Shown here one piece after another: positions 1 to 40,765 of a stretch of 64,000 bases of DNA. Source of the DNA: Pterois miles (lineage: Eukaryota; Chordata; Actinopteri; Perciformes; Scorpaenidae). A model generated the notes under the pieces. It saw nothing but the letters and a program-made list of their open reading frames with translations. It ran no database searches and was not told the DNA's origin. Position 1 is the first letter of the stretch, and every line of letters begins with the position of its first letter. The position numbers were made by a program, and so were the translations under genes. Location of the stretch: the NCBI GenBank assembly GCA_947000775.1, contig CAMQGK010000634.1, forward strand, positions 23,224,001 through 23,288,000, given 5' to 3'.

Positions 1-1592
1 CCAATGAGGTGTTGATAGTGACGATAGATGGACTTCTAAGTGCACACTTGTGTCACTGTGTGTCAAACAGCAAGAGGGATGTAAAGACATTGACAGACGT
101 TGTAAAAATAGACAAGTAAGAGAGAGATTCTGTATGGTCGGTTTGCTGACAACATTAAAGACGGCGTGCATGCATGCATTAGTGGTTCACACAGCCTTTG
201 TCATTCCAAGTGGGAACGAGAACAGAAACTTTTACTGCGCGCTTGATATCTCGACAGGAAAATTAGCCAGAGTGCGTCAGCTGAGTTTGATTTTTATTGG
301 AAACAAATAATTGTAACTGAGCGGCAGAAATACAATATTACCATAAATCATAAAACGCACATCCTGCCCAATGTGGTATACTGTGGTTCTTCACTGTTAG
401 TGACTTCTCCTACTGTGCAATGACTCCAAGCCAGTGTAACACAGTAGATGAATAATACCAGAGCTGAGAGAGACGATCCAGCTGTGCGCCAGGCGAGCAG
501 CAGCCGCACTGAATGAACAGCTTTATGCTTGATTCATTACTACATGATATTAAGTCTGTTAATACTGAGCGAGGTCAAATATACTCCAATACTTGCATTC
601 ACATTTAATCAAGGGTTGATTTTTGGCTGGGTTACATTCGGGACATTGAAGCGGTTGATTTTTTTGATTGAACAACATATTCTGGCACATTAACGCCTCC
701 TCTGGTGTCTCCCTCACATCTCCGGGACTTCAAACGGCAGGATTTCAAGCTCAAGAGGTCGACTTATACCTCTGAATGACAGCGAGTCAGACAGCAGGCC
801 TTGACTCTATGAATGTGGGACGTATCCTGTAGGGAGCTGGAAGACAGATGCTGGACGTACAGCAGAGAAGCAAAGCGGAGTCAGATGGGACAAACAGTCT
901 TTGATGAGCTGAGCTTGTCAGGGTTTAAGTCACGACTACAAGGGGGGGGGGTCAGGCTGGGAAAATCAAGAGGCTCTTCCTGCTGCTGCCTGTGATGGGA
1001 CAATAACAGGGTGCAGAAAATCCAAATTTAAGACTGATTAGTTGGCCTGAAAGTGAGTGTAAGTTGATGGCCATGATAAAATTAGGTTTAAAACATACAA
1101 AAAAAAGTTTCAAAATTAAATTCTAGCTCAGATTTCAGTCAAAAATAACATAAAAATATACATTATAAATAATTAGGCTGATTAAATTGATGGCATGAAA
1201 TTGGCCCACATGACATTTCTTAAATTAAATTCCACTACAACATTATGGATGTTTTCCACATTACCCCAAATGTATTCAGCGGTGAAAAAGTGATATTATC
1301 GGAGCTGAAACTTAACCCTGTCGGAATGAACCGCCTCCACGGTTCCTGCAAGGCCATGTTTATCACTATTACAGATTTAATTACTACTATTCACATTTAT
1401 CCATCCATGAATTGTTAGTTGATCTTTGAGAATGTTGGACAATGTGAACCATATTTCTGGTGTTTGGGGCACACAGAGGGGAAGTGTAACTCAATCACTC
1501 TTTTTTTTTTCCTCCCTTTCCCCCGTCCACATGACGAGGTGCCAGATGCATGTCAATGCTTTCAGACTTTATATATATCCCTCCCACATCCT

Positions 1593-1651
<59 letters not shown>

Positions 1652-3380
1652 CAGGCATGCATGTGTGTGCACAGCCATGTACATACGTACTTATGAAACA
1701 CAAGAAGTCAAGTTATTTCAAGTTACAGTCCTCAAGCTTTAGGCTTTTTTCTGTCTCAACACAGAAACCTTATTATAAAATGTATGAGTGTATCCAACTT
1801 TAGAGTATAAAAAACAAGTTGACAGGACCTAAATAACCTGACAGCTGTGCCTCCTATAGTCGCTTTTATTTTGAAAACAGGCCCAGGGTATCAAAGGCCT
1901 TTGTCTTAAAGACTCTCTGCAATAAAAGCTTGTGTGGGAGCAACGGAAAAGGAATACAGAGTGGCAAATACGCATGCTGCTGTGTGATGTGGCACTCAAA
2001 AAAGACTCGCTGGGAGACTGATGGGTGATCAGGGCAGGGTGGGGTGGGTGATGAGAGCCGGCTGAGATACGAAGTCTCACAGAGGGTAGATGATGCCCTC
2101 TACAGTAGACAGAGGAGGTCTTCTCCGTGGCTGCCTTCAGAGCAGCATCCACACTAAAATATGACACATTACAGCACTAAAATAAAAGAAGCCTTACATT
2201 ATATGTATTTGTTTTATTTGAACTTTTTTTTTTTTTAATTTTGCTGTTTGTTTTTGCCCACAATAAGAACTTGGAATTATGTAAGGATGTAAAGATGCCA
2301 TTAATGTTTTTTATATTTAAAAGTTTCATGAAAAAATGTGATTAGGGGTTGTTTTTTCCTCGGTTTGTAAAACATATAATTTGCAAATTGAATAGTTTTG
2401 CATCATTCATTCTACAGTGGTGGAATAAGAGTGTTTATCTAAGTATTTATACTACACTGTGAAAGTCCTGTATTGAAAACAATACACGATAAAAAAAATA
2501 TAAGTACTTATTCATAAAACAGAAAAAAGGCTCCTGTGAGTGTTATGCTATTATATATCATGTTACTGGAGTATGCATTGATTTAAGTATCACTCTACTG
2601 TTTAAGTTGGTCGAGGAACAGATCATTTTTACAACTTTATATACTGTTGGGTAGTTTAATCTAAAACAATGCATCATATTTTATTATATATATTGTATGT
2701 AAAATCTGCAAAGTAACTAAAGCTGTCAAATAAATAGTGAAGTAAAAACTATTAAAGAATATTTATAAAGTATAAATATAAAGTAGCATGAAATGGAAAT
2801 ACTCAAGTAAAGTACAAGTACCTTAAATGTGTACCTAAGTGTAGTTAGTAATTGCGTTCTACTACTTTTTTTTTTTTTTTTTTTTGGAGTTGTGAATAGT
2901 CAGAGTTGTGCGTAATTACGCATTGTCCAAATCAACTAGAGGCTCATCTATTGGCGTGATGTTCAGGTGTAATTGTAAATTGTAGTTATATAATAATTTC
3001 ACAAGCTGTATGAGGCACAGCAGAGCCTGATTTTATACAGCTGACTTTATTTACAAGAAATGGCCACACGGGTGGATGAACATAAATTAAAGCCCTTTGC
3101 ATGTAGCAGAATACCTGTACACCTGCACAACAGCTCTCCCCTGCGACCGAGTGAAACTCTACTCCTGCCCTGCCGCCTCTACCTGACTCACCGCTCTCCG
3201 GTGACTCACTCACTCCTACCTTATGGAGTGTAACTCACTTCTTCTCTCCCGGGCTCGGCTCTCTGAACGCTCTTGTGAGCCGCACATTGTCGGGATCATA
3301 GTGGTAACACAACACGGACTGATGGGACTGATGGCGTGTTAATGACTGGAAAAGACCGTCCCCAGAGTTAGGAGCGCGCC
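1..3380. other. Upstream flank of runx2, no gene recognised
   Basis: AT-rich DNA with short open frames only, none resembling a known protein. It holds a (CA)n microsatellite (1594-1648) and poly-T runs (about 2226-2237 and 2868-2885). If the gene has the usual vertebrate RUNX2 structure, this stretch lies between the distal P1 promoter, outside the window, and the proximal P2 promoter. I searched by eye for the P1 first exon, whose peptide begins MASNS in mammals, and did not find it. Confidence 0.5.
1594..1648. repeat. (CA)n microsatellite
   Basis: About 27 uninterrupted CA units. Open frames of His-Thr repeats across this tract are artefacts of the repeat. Confidence 0.95.
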
Positions 3381-3599
3381 GATGGTCCAGGGGAGCGGTA
3401 ACATGTCGGTATGTAGGCGGTGTGAAACTCTTTATCTGTGTAGACAGAGACAAGCGCGTAAAGTGTGTTTGATTAAGGTACAGACATTAGAGACCTGTCC
3501 GCTCGTCCATATAGGCGTGATAGATTACGGCAGAGGGAATGGATCTGACTCCAGACACCACGTGTTGGAGTCGCATCAGCGCAATAATTGCTGGGCGCT

Positions 3600-4438
3600 C
3601 GAGCTATATAAACCACAAAAGCCTGAGCACGGGAAACCCCGGCCTCCAAACACTAACCACATTTACGGCTACAAATACGGGATTCTATTTTCCGCCTCCT
3701 TCATCTCACCGGCGATGTTTTTTTTTTCGACTTCATCAACCTTTTTAACCCTATATACAAAACCTGCGGCGCGGCAGAGACTTTACGGAAAACGCGCACA
3801 CTTTACAGGCGTCGGGAGGTTATAAATAGGTCTGTTTAGTATTGTAAAAGCGTCTTCCTGTAACTTTGAAAACTTTTTTGTGTGTGTTCATCGCCTGCGG
3901 GCTTTCAGAGAGCCTTTCAGTTTGGCACAAAGACTTCAATGACGCACCTGGAGCAGCAGCGCTTTGACTTTTCACTAAAGGAAGACAGACAAAAACTTTT
4001 TTGAACATCTGGCTCGACCGTTCAACTTTAGACCTGCTGTTTTTTGTAATTGTATAGCCCATTACGTGCTCGGACATTTATTTGATGTTATTTATAGCCA
4101 CACACGAGCAGCTACGCCTGCGTTATGGCGCATGGACTCTTCCCTCGAGAAGTTTGAAAACAGAGCACGCCATTTAAAACATCATCAAGTTTTCAAGGGT
4201 TGTTTTTCTTGCCGGGAGAAGTATATTCTGCGTCGCTTTGAAGGCGCCCACTAAAGTTTGTAGTGGAGAGGGTTTTTGAAACGCGGTGTGCGCTCACGGA
4301 GTCCCATTTTCCATTGGCAGACGCGCTGAGGTTCAGCGAGCAGCGGCGGAGTTTCTCCCAGAGTGTGTGAGAGAGCAAAGAAAGAAAGAGAGGAGCTGGA
4401 GAGCCTCCGGTGCCTTTTTGATAATCAACGCTGTTGTG
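3600..4438 (+). promoter_or_regulatory. Putative runx2 P2 promoter and 5' leader
   Basis: This GC-richer stretch leads into the MRIPV start codon at 4439. Visible elements are a TATATAA-like sequence at about 3604-3610, two AACCACA sequences (3611-3617 and 3655-3661) that match the RUNX binding consensus, and an inverted CCAAT box (ATTGG, 4313-4317). RUNX genes are known to have a proximal promoter directly before the MRIPV exon and a long leader; autoregulation through RUNX sites is known for the mammalian gene. The transcription start cannot be placed from sequence alone. The frame is open for 51 codons before the ATG but contains no earlier in-frame ATG. Confidence 0.45.
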
Positions 4439-31836
<27,398 letters not shown>

Positions 31837-33656
31837 AGAAAACCAACGGGGGCAGAGATTAGAAGTCAACTGATGTCATGGTTTGAAAGCACAAAACCTT
31901 TTTTTTTATTTTTGAAAAGGGGATTTTTGAGCTCTCATCAGCTATCTCTACCTTCTCCTTGGAAATTAAGGTTGAGATAAAAAAAACAAAAAAAGACCAG
32001 ACTTGTATGGACTTGTCTTCCTGGAATGTGTTTTGACCAAGGCACTACAAAGGGAGTCATTCTCACAGCAATAATGAGAGACAATTTTGGTTTACTAGGC
32101 CCAAGTGGATGAGACATTATTTCAGTTTTATTATAATCCACAAGCTAAGGGATGCTTCAACAATATTTGTAAAAGACTGCCTCTTTTGTATAGTGTTTGT
32201 ATTTCAATAAGGCTTTTTGCAGAGCATGTTTTTGTACTACGACAATATCAAGATGCAAGTTAGGCACTGAGTAGCAAGTGATGAGAGTAACGTGTATGTT
32301 ACCTTAAGTGGTATGGACAGTAAATTTGCTTTAAACCAATTAATTTAACTTGTATATTGTGAGTGAAACGTTGATGTAGATTGAGGCGTTTTTCTTAGTT
32401 TTAACTTATAAAGCCATAAATTATGTATTGTATTTGAAACTTGAGTCAAAGAAGTGTAATCTGAATATTTTTGATGCATCTATATGACTAAGTTAAAATG
32501 TTTTTTTGGATAGGTAATTTAAGAGAGTGAGAGGTTTAATTTTTTTTTTTTCGTAGTACCCAAAGATTTAAATCGTTTCGAATATGAAATGTAATTTCCA
32601 AAGAGTATTGCAACATGTTTCTTCTGGTGTAACTTTCAGTTTAACTGCTCCACACGTTAAAGAGCCCGACATCCTCGCTAGGCGTTGACACACATTTGGC
32701 TCGGGTTGAAACCTTTGGTATTTATTGAGCAAGAACTGGTATTGTGCCTCTTGGCAAAATACCACGAAAAAGAGCTTCAATGGGGGAAAAATAATTATCC
32801 GTTTGGGGAAAGTCTGCTTGATTTTTCTTCAGTTTGTCTAGTCTGACATACACACAGATACATATGTATTTTGCTGTTGAAATATGAAATGGTACATTTA
32901 TACATAAACATGTAGCCCAAAGATTATTCTGGTGGCGCCACGCCCAGTGGTGCACGCCAAAGCAGCAGGTCAGACTTAAAGGTTCGGTTATTTTACGATA
33001 CATGAACTCCTCAGGACTGGAATAATCTCTGGATGATCCCACAGATATGGTACATCTTTTTTTTTTTTTTACATCCAGTCCGGTTGAATCCTCTGTCAAG
33101 ACTATAGGGAAAACATGCCAATATCATGTGCAAAAGATAGCTTTGAAAAAGTTTGTCTTAGTGTGTGACACACACGGGTACTTCTTTGTTTGCTTTTTCC
33201 TCTTTCAGTCTCTGAGACTGAAATGAAATATCACAGTTTAAGACAAAAGAGACTGTGACATTCCTTCATTTATTTATTTCCTTTTTTTTTTTTTTTTTTT
33301 TTTTGCTTTTGTTGACATGGTTTACCTAATATCTGTATCGTCCTCACTTACTGGTGTCACAATCTAAAATCATTCTGTGGCACCAGTAGGAGGTCTGATA
33401 TTTTCCAATTTGAAATTACTATGTGAGATTTTTTTTTTTTTTTTAAGTGTTGGAATTAAAGGAAAAAAAATTGCAAAAAGCGAGGTGATTGGATGCAGCT
33501 GCTGGCAGCAAACTGGTAACCAAAAAATATGGGAGACTTGTGTATGTTTGTTTCATAAAGCACTTATTTCTTGTTTTATTGCTAGCGGCACTTGCGGCAG
33601 GCTGCCAGCAGGGCTCGTGGTTTTGGTCCTCAGCGCAGATATAACGCCACTGGAGT

Positions 33657-33658
<2 letters not shown>

Positions 33659-33712
<54 letters not shown>
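33659..33712. repeat. (CA)n microsatellite
   Basis: About 27 CA units inside the probable runx2 3' UTR. Confidence 0.95.
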
Positions 33713-33714
<2 letters not shown>

Positions 33715-34662
33715 CGAATGGATAACACTTGGCCAAACAAGCCGTTTACATTGGAGTTGAATCTGATCCCACAAGGCATTTGGTATTTGTTTGAAAAAAA
33801 AAAAAATCATTTTTTTCTTGCTTTCATACAATATGATATTCAGCTCATGTAGGTAATATAGTAACTCAATTTGAAAAAGCTGAGAAAAACATGGCCCTGT
33901 CCAAGGATCAGACTTCAAGCCTTTCATTGAAGGTTTGCACGCAGTGCCTCTTTTCCAGTCTCTGCAGAGGATGTTCTGAACTCACTTAATGGAATTGAAC
34001 ATGTCACACTGCATTTCCCCGACTGCTTCAGCCCAAACGAAAAGTCTTTTTGCTGTTCCAGTGTAACATAAGAAAGCAAATAAAAACCTTTTAGATTGTT
34101 GTGATTTTATAGCTTTTTTTCCCCCCCAATACAAATTTATTCAATGTCTCCATAGTAACTATGCACATCTGTTGGAATTTATTTAATCTGCTTCTTCTTT
34201 CTTTCCAAACTTTGAACAGGAAATGGTCTTTTGAAAACTGTTTACACATCAACGCAGCACTGACATCCCATTTTGTCCTCATCTGCTTTTGTTTGTGTTG
34301 TGTTTTTTTTTTTCTTCTTCTTCTTCAGAAACAAGTTTTTTTTTTTCCTTCGGTTAAATGTTGCGTACAAACTGTCATCAGAAACCTTGTATTATTTAAT
34401 GATCAACATGTATGATATCCAGGAACCATACCGTACCCTGCTCTTATGTAAAGTTTACTTGTTATGTCTATTGTTATGCTTCTTCTCTCATGAACACTTG
34501 TCAGGAAACTGAGACTAATGGAGACTCTGTTAGATTTTGCTGGTACGTTTCATAAAGATCATCAAATGAGTTTTTTTTTTTTTTTTTTTTTTTAAGGGAC
34601 AAACAGACCTGACAACAGTGAGTGAAATTGGCATTGTGATTGTACATTTTGTTTATTTTAAG

Positions 34663-34668
34663 AATAAA
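34663..34668 (+). terminator. Candidate runx2 polyadenylation signal
   Basis: A canonical AATAAA, followed within about 50 bp by T- and GT-rich sequence. It is the last strong signal before sequence that looks intergenic. Confidence 0.5.
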
Positions 34669-35237
34669 ATAGGAATTTTGTAACTTAATTTCCCCTCTTT
34701 ATTGCCTCTTTCTGGTGAAATGACAGGTAACATCGGATTTACATTTTCATTTAAAGCCCACCTCGGCTCAAAAATGTCACGTTGTTATTTAATGAATGAC
34801 GTATGTGCAGAGTTTGACACTAGAAGGCTGTTTTCATGATCATCTGCTTGAAAGTTTCTTTGTTTCTTCGCTTACTTTAAAACAATTTAAGTCATGTACG
34901 TACAAGCAGGATTTTGTGACATCACAACCGGCCAATCGTGGTTCAGTATGCCACTTACACAAGTGTGAGGTGGAAACTTGAATCCTCCAGTGCACCAAAG
35001 TGACACAGGAAACACCTTTTGTCCAGGTTCTGAAATCAACAATATTCACATATTTATATATTTGTTTTTCAATGAGGGAGAAGTGTGCTTTTAAAATTAT
35101 TACCAGGTAACTGAACTTTTTTTTTTTTTGAGAGGATTTTTAAATTTTTAAAGGTTTATGTATGTGTCCAGAGCTCATCCACAATATTTTCTGGATATTT
35201 GGATTAGATTTTACTGTCTGCTGATTCCCATTTAAAG

Positions 35238-35716
35238 CACCAGTATATAACATTTCAGAGGATCTATTGGCAGAAATGTATATTATACCAACTATGTTTT
35301 CTTTAATGTATAATCTCCTGAAATTAAGAATCGTTGTGTTTTTGTTAGCTTAGACTGAGCCGTTTATATCTACATAGGGGGCGGGTCCTGTTCATGGAGT
35401 CCGCCATGTTACTCCACCATGTTTCAACAGTAGCCCAGCCCTTGAGAGAGCCTTACATGTGTTTATGTCACCTGAAGGCCACCATACATCTCTAACATTC
35501 TTGTGAAACTGCAGTACTGTGAGCTACAGAGTGGTGTTGTGTAGTGTTTTTATGATAAGGACGGCCTCTGAGAGAGGCAAATGACGTTTCCATGTTTTTT
35601 TTGTACTCAGCAGCTCACGTTACCACAGTCTTGGAAAGAGAGGAGTGACCAGAGGGGTACTCAATTAGTTGCAATTTGCAGCCACACCGCAAGATGTCGC
35701 ACTGTCCCTTTAAATT
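35238..35716 (+). repeat. Dispersed repeat family C, copy 1
   Basis: Contains TATCTACATAGGGGGCGGGT and GGAGTCCGCCATGTT, and ends in CACTGTCCCTTTAAA. The same words appear in the same order near 57742-58140, so this is a dispersed repeat rather than a gene. Confidence 0.65.
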
Positions 35717-38700
35717 TAAAGGGCCACCACTGAGCACACTAATTCTCCATGAACATTTAGCCATGTCATCAGTACATACAGTACATCTGGGTATCTGGAT
35801 TGCCTACCAACCCACAAGCTTTGAAATCTGACAACCCAGGCTAGATCAGAAAATGTGATCGAACTGCCATTCATATTTTTTCCCCTTCCTATGTCACATG
35901 CAGGCTTATTAGCATTTATCAACCATAGCTTAAGAACAACTTTTGCCAAAGGTGCAATATATTTTTCTCACAAGCCAATCAGAGCAGACTGGAGTTTTTC
36001 GGGAGGGGACCTTAAAGAGACAGGAGCTAAAACAAACAGAAGGTGAATACAGGTATATTCAGACAGACAGTAGGAGAAAAATAATGTTTTTTGAACATTA
36101 AATCATGTAAACGTGTTCTAGTACAAACCTAAAATACAAGTATGAACCTGAAAATGAGCATGATCTGCCCACTAATCTTTTCTGAAATGGTTAATATGCA
36201 CATCTCAGAGTGCGTTGAACGTAGGAAGCACATTCAGCGGTGTCATCTCTGGTCTGCCGCTCCGTCTGGACCAACATTGTCTTTGGATGGGAACTAAGGC
36301 GGGCTGGGGCCCCCGGCTCGCTCAGCCAGACTAGCTACTACTGCCACTGCCACTGCCATGGCTTCATTTCAAAGGTGCACTGGGAAACCAGAGAGATGGA
36401 GACAGGAACAGAGACAGGGAGACCCAGGGAAGCTGTTTTACATTATTCCAAGACATAATAGAGCCAATCTAAGTGTGCGCACACACGTACACATGTTGAA
36501 ATCGAGAGAGAGAAGAAGAGAAGGCGAGCTACACCATCCCATGTGTTTTTTTAAGGTTTCAGATTGAGAACATTCTCGGGATTTCCCTGAATATAGATTG
36601 CATGGAAAAAAAAAAAAAGCTCCCGCTGGTTTCAGGTTCACATTCGCAGCGTTCTCAGCCATGTCTAGCAATTATAATAATGAACTCCGGAGGAGCAATG
36701 GGACCCAGACACCCAGAGAAATTAGCATAATGTCCTGGATGCACGGGAGAGACAGCAGAGCCGAGGCAGACTCGTTTAAGAGGGCTGGGTATGGAGGGTT
36801 TATCCCTGTTGAATTAGGGGGTTGCAGATTGATGCCAGCGATGATGTGCGCTTGATTTCTATACCAGGTCATAAGTAGTCTTGCAGCAGCAGCACAAAAT
36901 AGACTGCACTCACTTATGCAATCTACAGATAGGAATAGGAGTTTATGAGACAAACTCACTCCAATCAGATGACTGTGCGCACACACAAACACACAGCTGA
37001 CAGCCCATACAAACTGTTTACTTGACCTCTACAAAGGTTTCAGAGGAGCAGCTCAGGCGGGAAGTGATCCTCAAGGGCCCCATACCACTCACAGAGCTGT
37101 ATATCTCTGCCTATGTTTCCGTCTGCACTAACGGGGCTGAGGGATGTATATGTATGTGTGTGTGTGTGTGTGTGTTTTCTGCAGGAATCCATGCATCTTG
37201 ATTTCTCATCTAGCCCTGAGATAAACCCAGGACAGGGAACTCTCCAGTGTGGGCCTTGAATCAGCGGGAAGTGCTGACCTCCCTGAATCTTTCTAATCTG
37301 GTGTCATCTGATTGTAACTCCTAACCACAGGGGACCTTAATATCTCAGAGGAAGACCATCTTTGAGCTCAGGCCATGCCCACCATAAAACATACAAAACT
37401 GATCTTAATTTGACCTGACTGTAATTGAGCAACCCCCCCTCAGGCTCCAGGAGAATTTCAAACTGAGTCAACCATAACTGTGTACTTTGGCGCACTCTAG
37501 TGGCTTTTTTTTATTTAACCTTAGGGACCGGGGCGAGGGGCCCACCCATATGGTGTTCCATACAGCCAAAGGACGGTTAGATGTGGCCAAACTAGCTCTT
37601 ATTATGTTAGCGGTGGTACTCCTGCTAGAGTCCCAACACCCTACGTTGTGTCTCTGCGGACTTCAGACGGTTTTTGCTCCATAAATGAATGTCAGATCTA
37701 AAACGTTCTTCACCCTCACTGAGAGGGTGGGATGTAAACGAGGACTTGTCTATTGACCTGTAATAAAAGAAATGATCAATTGGCAGGCGAGCTGCATCCG
37801 GGCAGCAGCCCAGAACCTCGCAGACATGGTAGGTTGTGAGGCGTCCTGACATCCAGCACCACGATCCATTCATCACTAGATTAAAGCGAGCCTGTCTTTA
37901 GCCTGCCTTGGAAACATTTGATTCCATGAAGCCATTTACTGCTGCTAAGTGAAAGGCAACTCGGAGAAAAGTGCACTTATGAAACATAAAAAGCCTACAT
38001 TTAATGGGTTCTGCCAGTTCATATTATGCAATCTGATACAGGGCCACACCGCCTGAAAAAAGAAAGGAATTACTGTGAAAATGCGAGTGTCAGGACCATG
38101 GACAGCGACCAAACACACAAACAAAAGGCCTCTTTGTCCGAGGGCCTCCGCTTCATGTCAGTGTTTCAAATTATACACCATCTCAACTGTCAAAAAATGG
38201 CAGAACTGTTGCAGCACGACTGAGTGTACAGAACATAAGACAGGATAAACGTATGTGTGGTGCCAAATATTCATGCAAAACAGGCCTTTTCCATAGGTTT
38301 CAGCCAGGCAATAAAATTTCAAAAATTTGGGAAAGGGCCCCATCTTTGCCTGAAAGTCAAGCATGAAGGAGCCCTGTGTGTTCTTCCTGTCAGATGAAGG
38401 GCTGTTAAAATTTTATCAGGCGAGTGTTAATTGAGAACTAATGGACTGGTAATTCAGAGCAATGCGATCCAGTTCACTGCTGAATGACATACAACCCTGG
38501 TGACATTTAGATCATGTTGGGGCTTTTTTTTGGAAAATCCACCACCACGACCGTATAGCCATGTGGGGATGCCAGGCAAAAAGGGGGATGAAGGATGCCC
38601 GCCATCGTGTCTGGTTCTGCTTTAGACATTCATCCTCCCGGTCTCCAAGGATCGTAACTCGTGTTAGAGGCAGGTTTTATGGTTTATGACTGGAAAATAA

Positions 38701-40109
38701 AATGCTGCGTGTTTCCTGCAGGCAAAGCGATGATTTACAACTATGAATGATAAAGTGAGCGCCCGGCTGACAGTGCGGATGTGTGAGGGCTGCCGAGGAT
38801 CCAGACATGTCCGACATGTGGATGTGAGTGTGGTCGTATAGCGAGTGTGGTCGCCACAGTGTGGTTATATACATTGGAACGCGGCATGGAGGGGGAAAGT
38901 TCTGGCTCACTAATAGGTATCAATACCTGACATCATCATCTCACATAATTAGCACGGTGTCCACATCCTTCTCCAGTGACCATGGATTATTTCATGTGGT
39001 CCACAACTGGAACTGAAACCCTAACCAGTAAATCTAACCGAGAGCGTAAATACCCTCGGGCTCTGCTGTCTGCAGACATGGTTACTCATTTCAACTACTC
39101 CTCTCCAAAAAGCCAATGTTTATTGTTATCTTCTGCCTAAATTTGGGCCTGATTATTTAAATACACAGAAAAATGTCTTGATCACCTGGCTCCGAGCTCA
39201 AACAGTCCAAACTTCAGGCAACGACAGGCCTGTCCTCCCAGCCTCCACTCGGCTCTACCGCTGATCTAAGACAGGGGCCGTTGTGCGCCAAGAATTCTCT
39301 CTGGTGAGGTCGTCAGTCTTACGCCGAAACCGCAGGCGCGCGCCAGGCAGATCAATAATCCCCATCAAGCTTCACCACAAGTCACTCAAACCTCCAAGGG
39401 CAGGCGAGCAGAGGAGGGTTGGGGGACCTGCTGGAGAATTTGATACTCTCTCAGATGCTCTCTGTCTCCGAGTGGAAGAGATGAGGACTCATCTTCCGCA
39501 GTCCTGTCTGCCCTTTTAAACATGATCTCCTGTTATGACATGGTTCCTGTCATTGGCGGCCTCACTCTGATTAGACACTTCCCTCTCAGGCCTGTGGGAC
39601 CTCAGCCGTCACCTTCTCAGTGGGTTGTTGCTTCTGTCACATGTCGGTCACTGCCCAACGCCAGGAGTTAGCGATTGGAAGGTGTATTTCACTGGCAAAA
39701 CAGAGCTGAATGTCTGCTTAAATTAGCTGTGCCTCTCATTTATCAACATTCAGGAAGCTGGAATTGACAGCATTGTCCTCTCTCATTTTGTACAAGAAAA
39801 ATATAACATTTGTATATTACAATATAAAATGATAGAAAGTAACATCAATAAAGATTAATTATAGCTGATGAAAATAAATTAATTTTGGTTTTTGGTCGTA
39901 CAAATTGAGCAAGAACATATGTCATTTCCTGCCACCATCTTTGGTCGTGTCAAGAAGGTATCTAAAAATTGAAAAAACTTGCAAAGAATGCGTAAAAACT
40001 CTCGCGAGGCTCGTTGCCCGAGGACCGATCCTATCCTTAAACTGCAGTAGGCGAGATTGGCGCAAACAGGATTTTAAAAAGTTATTTTTATATAAAGCTC
40101 ATTATATCC

Positions 40110-40641
40110 TGATGGTAGTACATGAAACAGGTAACCTGAAAAAAAACCATGTGCTCCTGTTTGCTCCGGTGCTTCTAACAGCATCTGCAAGATTTCACAG
40201 ACTGGAAGAAAACAACCAATCAGATCTGACCTGAGGTCTGTTTTCTAGCTGCCGTCTATGAGCCGGTTATCAATCACTCACAAACTCCGACTAAACAGTC
40301 AAACCAGGCAGCGCTGATCAAATATGAATCAATATTATGTTACTGTAATGCCTATTTCTCGCCTCAAATATTGTCAGAATCATCTTGCAATGCACGGTTT
40401 AGCTGTAAAATGAGAAAGTTTGTGACCCAGCCGCCATGTTGAGATCTCTTGAGAAAAACCCAAGCACCGCTCACATGACCGGAGCACAGCCAATAGGAAC
40501 GCTTTTTTTATTATATGACCTGTGATTGGTCAAAGTCTTCTGTCATGAGCTACATTTTTTAAAGCCTGAAAACTATATGCTAAAAGGTTATCATGGGATT
40601 TTTGCCCAATAATGTCAAAAAATGGTTGCCTAGTTCATCTT
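40110..40641 (+). repeat. Dispersed repeat family D, copy 1
   Basis: Contains GATCAAATATGAATCAATAT, GTTACTGTAATGCC, TTTAGCTGTAAAATGAGAAA and GTGACCCAGCCGCCATGTTG. All of these recur around 58195-59040. Confidence 0.6.
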
Positions 40642-40765
40642 TAACCATTCCAGGTCAATGCCTAACCTTAACCATTGACGATCAATGCCTAACCTTACCC
40701 ATCTGAGGTCAATTCCTAACCTTAACCATTGGAGGTCAATGCCTAACCATAACCATTTGAGGTCA
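40642..40765. repeat. Short tandem array, ~30-bp units
   Basis: Five imperfect units built on TTAACCATTGGAGGTCAATG followed by CCTAACC. It directly abuts the right end of the family D repeat. Confidence 0.85.

Larger units (their letters stand above)
31837..34690 (+). other. Probable runx2 3' UTR
   Basis: AT-rich DNA following the stop codon, running to a canonical AATAAA at 34663. An earlier AATAAA lies at 34079-34084, so two ends are possible. The length is close to the long 3' UTR known for mammalian RUNX2. It contains matches to the miR-204/211 seed site (AAAGGGA, 32049-32055), the miR-135 site (AAGCCATA, 32411-32418) and the miR-30 site (TGTTTACA, 34239-34246), a (CA)n tract and several poly-T runs. 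Confidence 0.6.

Noticed and set aside
4286..4438. N-terminal extension of Runx2 upstream of MRIPV
   Set aside because: The frame is open but has no in-frame ATG, and MRIPV is the known P2 start in all RUNX genes.
36240..36460. Possible exon in the runx2-clic5 interval
   Set aside because: Short open frame without splice-site support or recognisable protein similarity.
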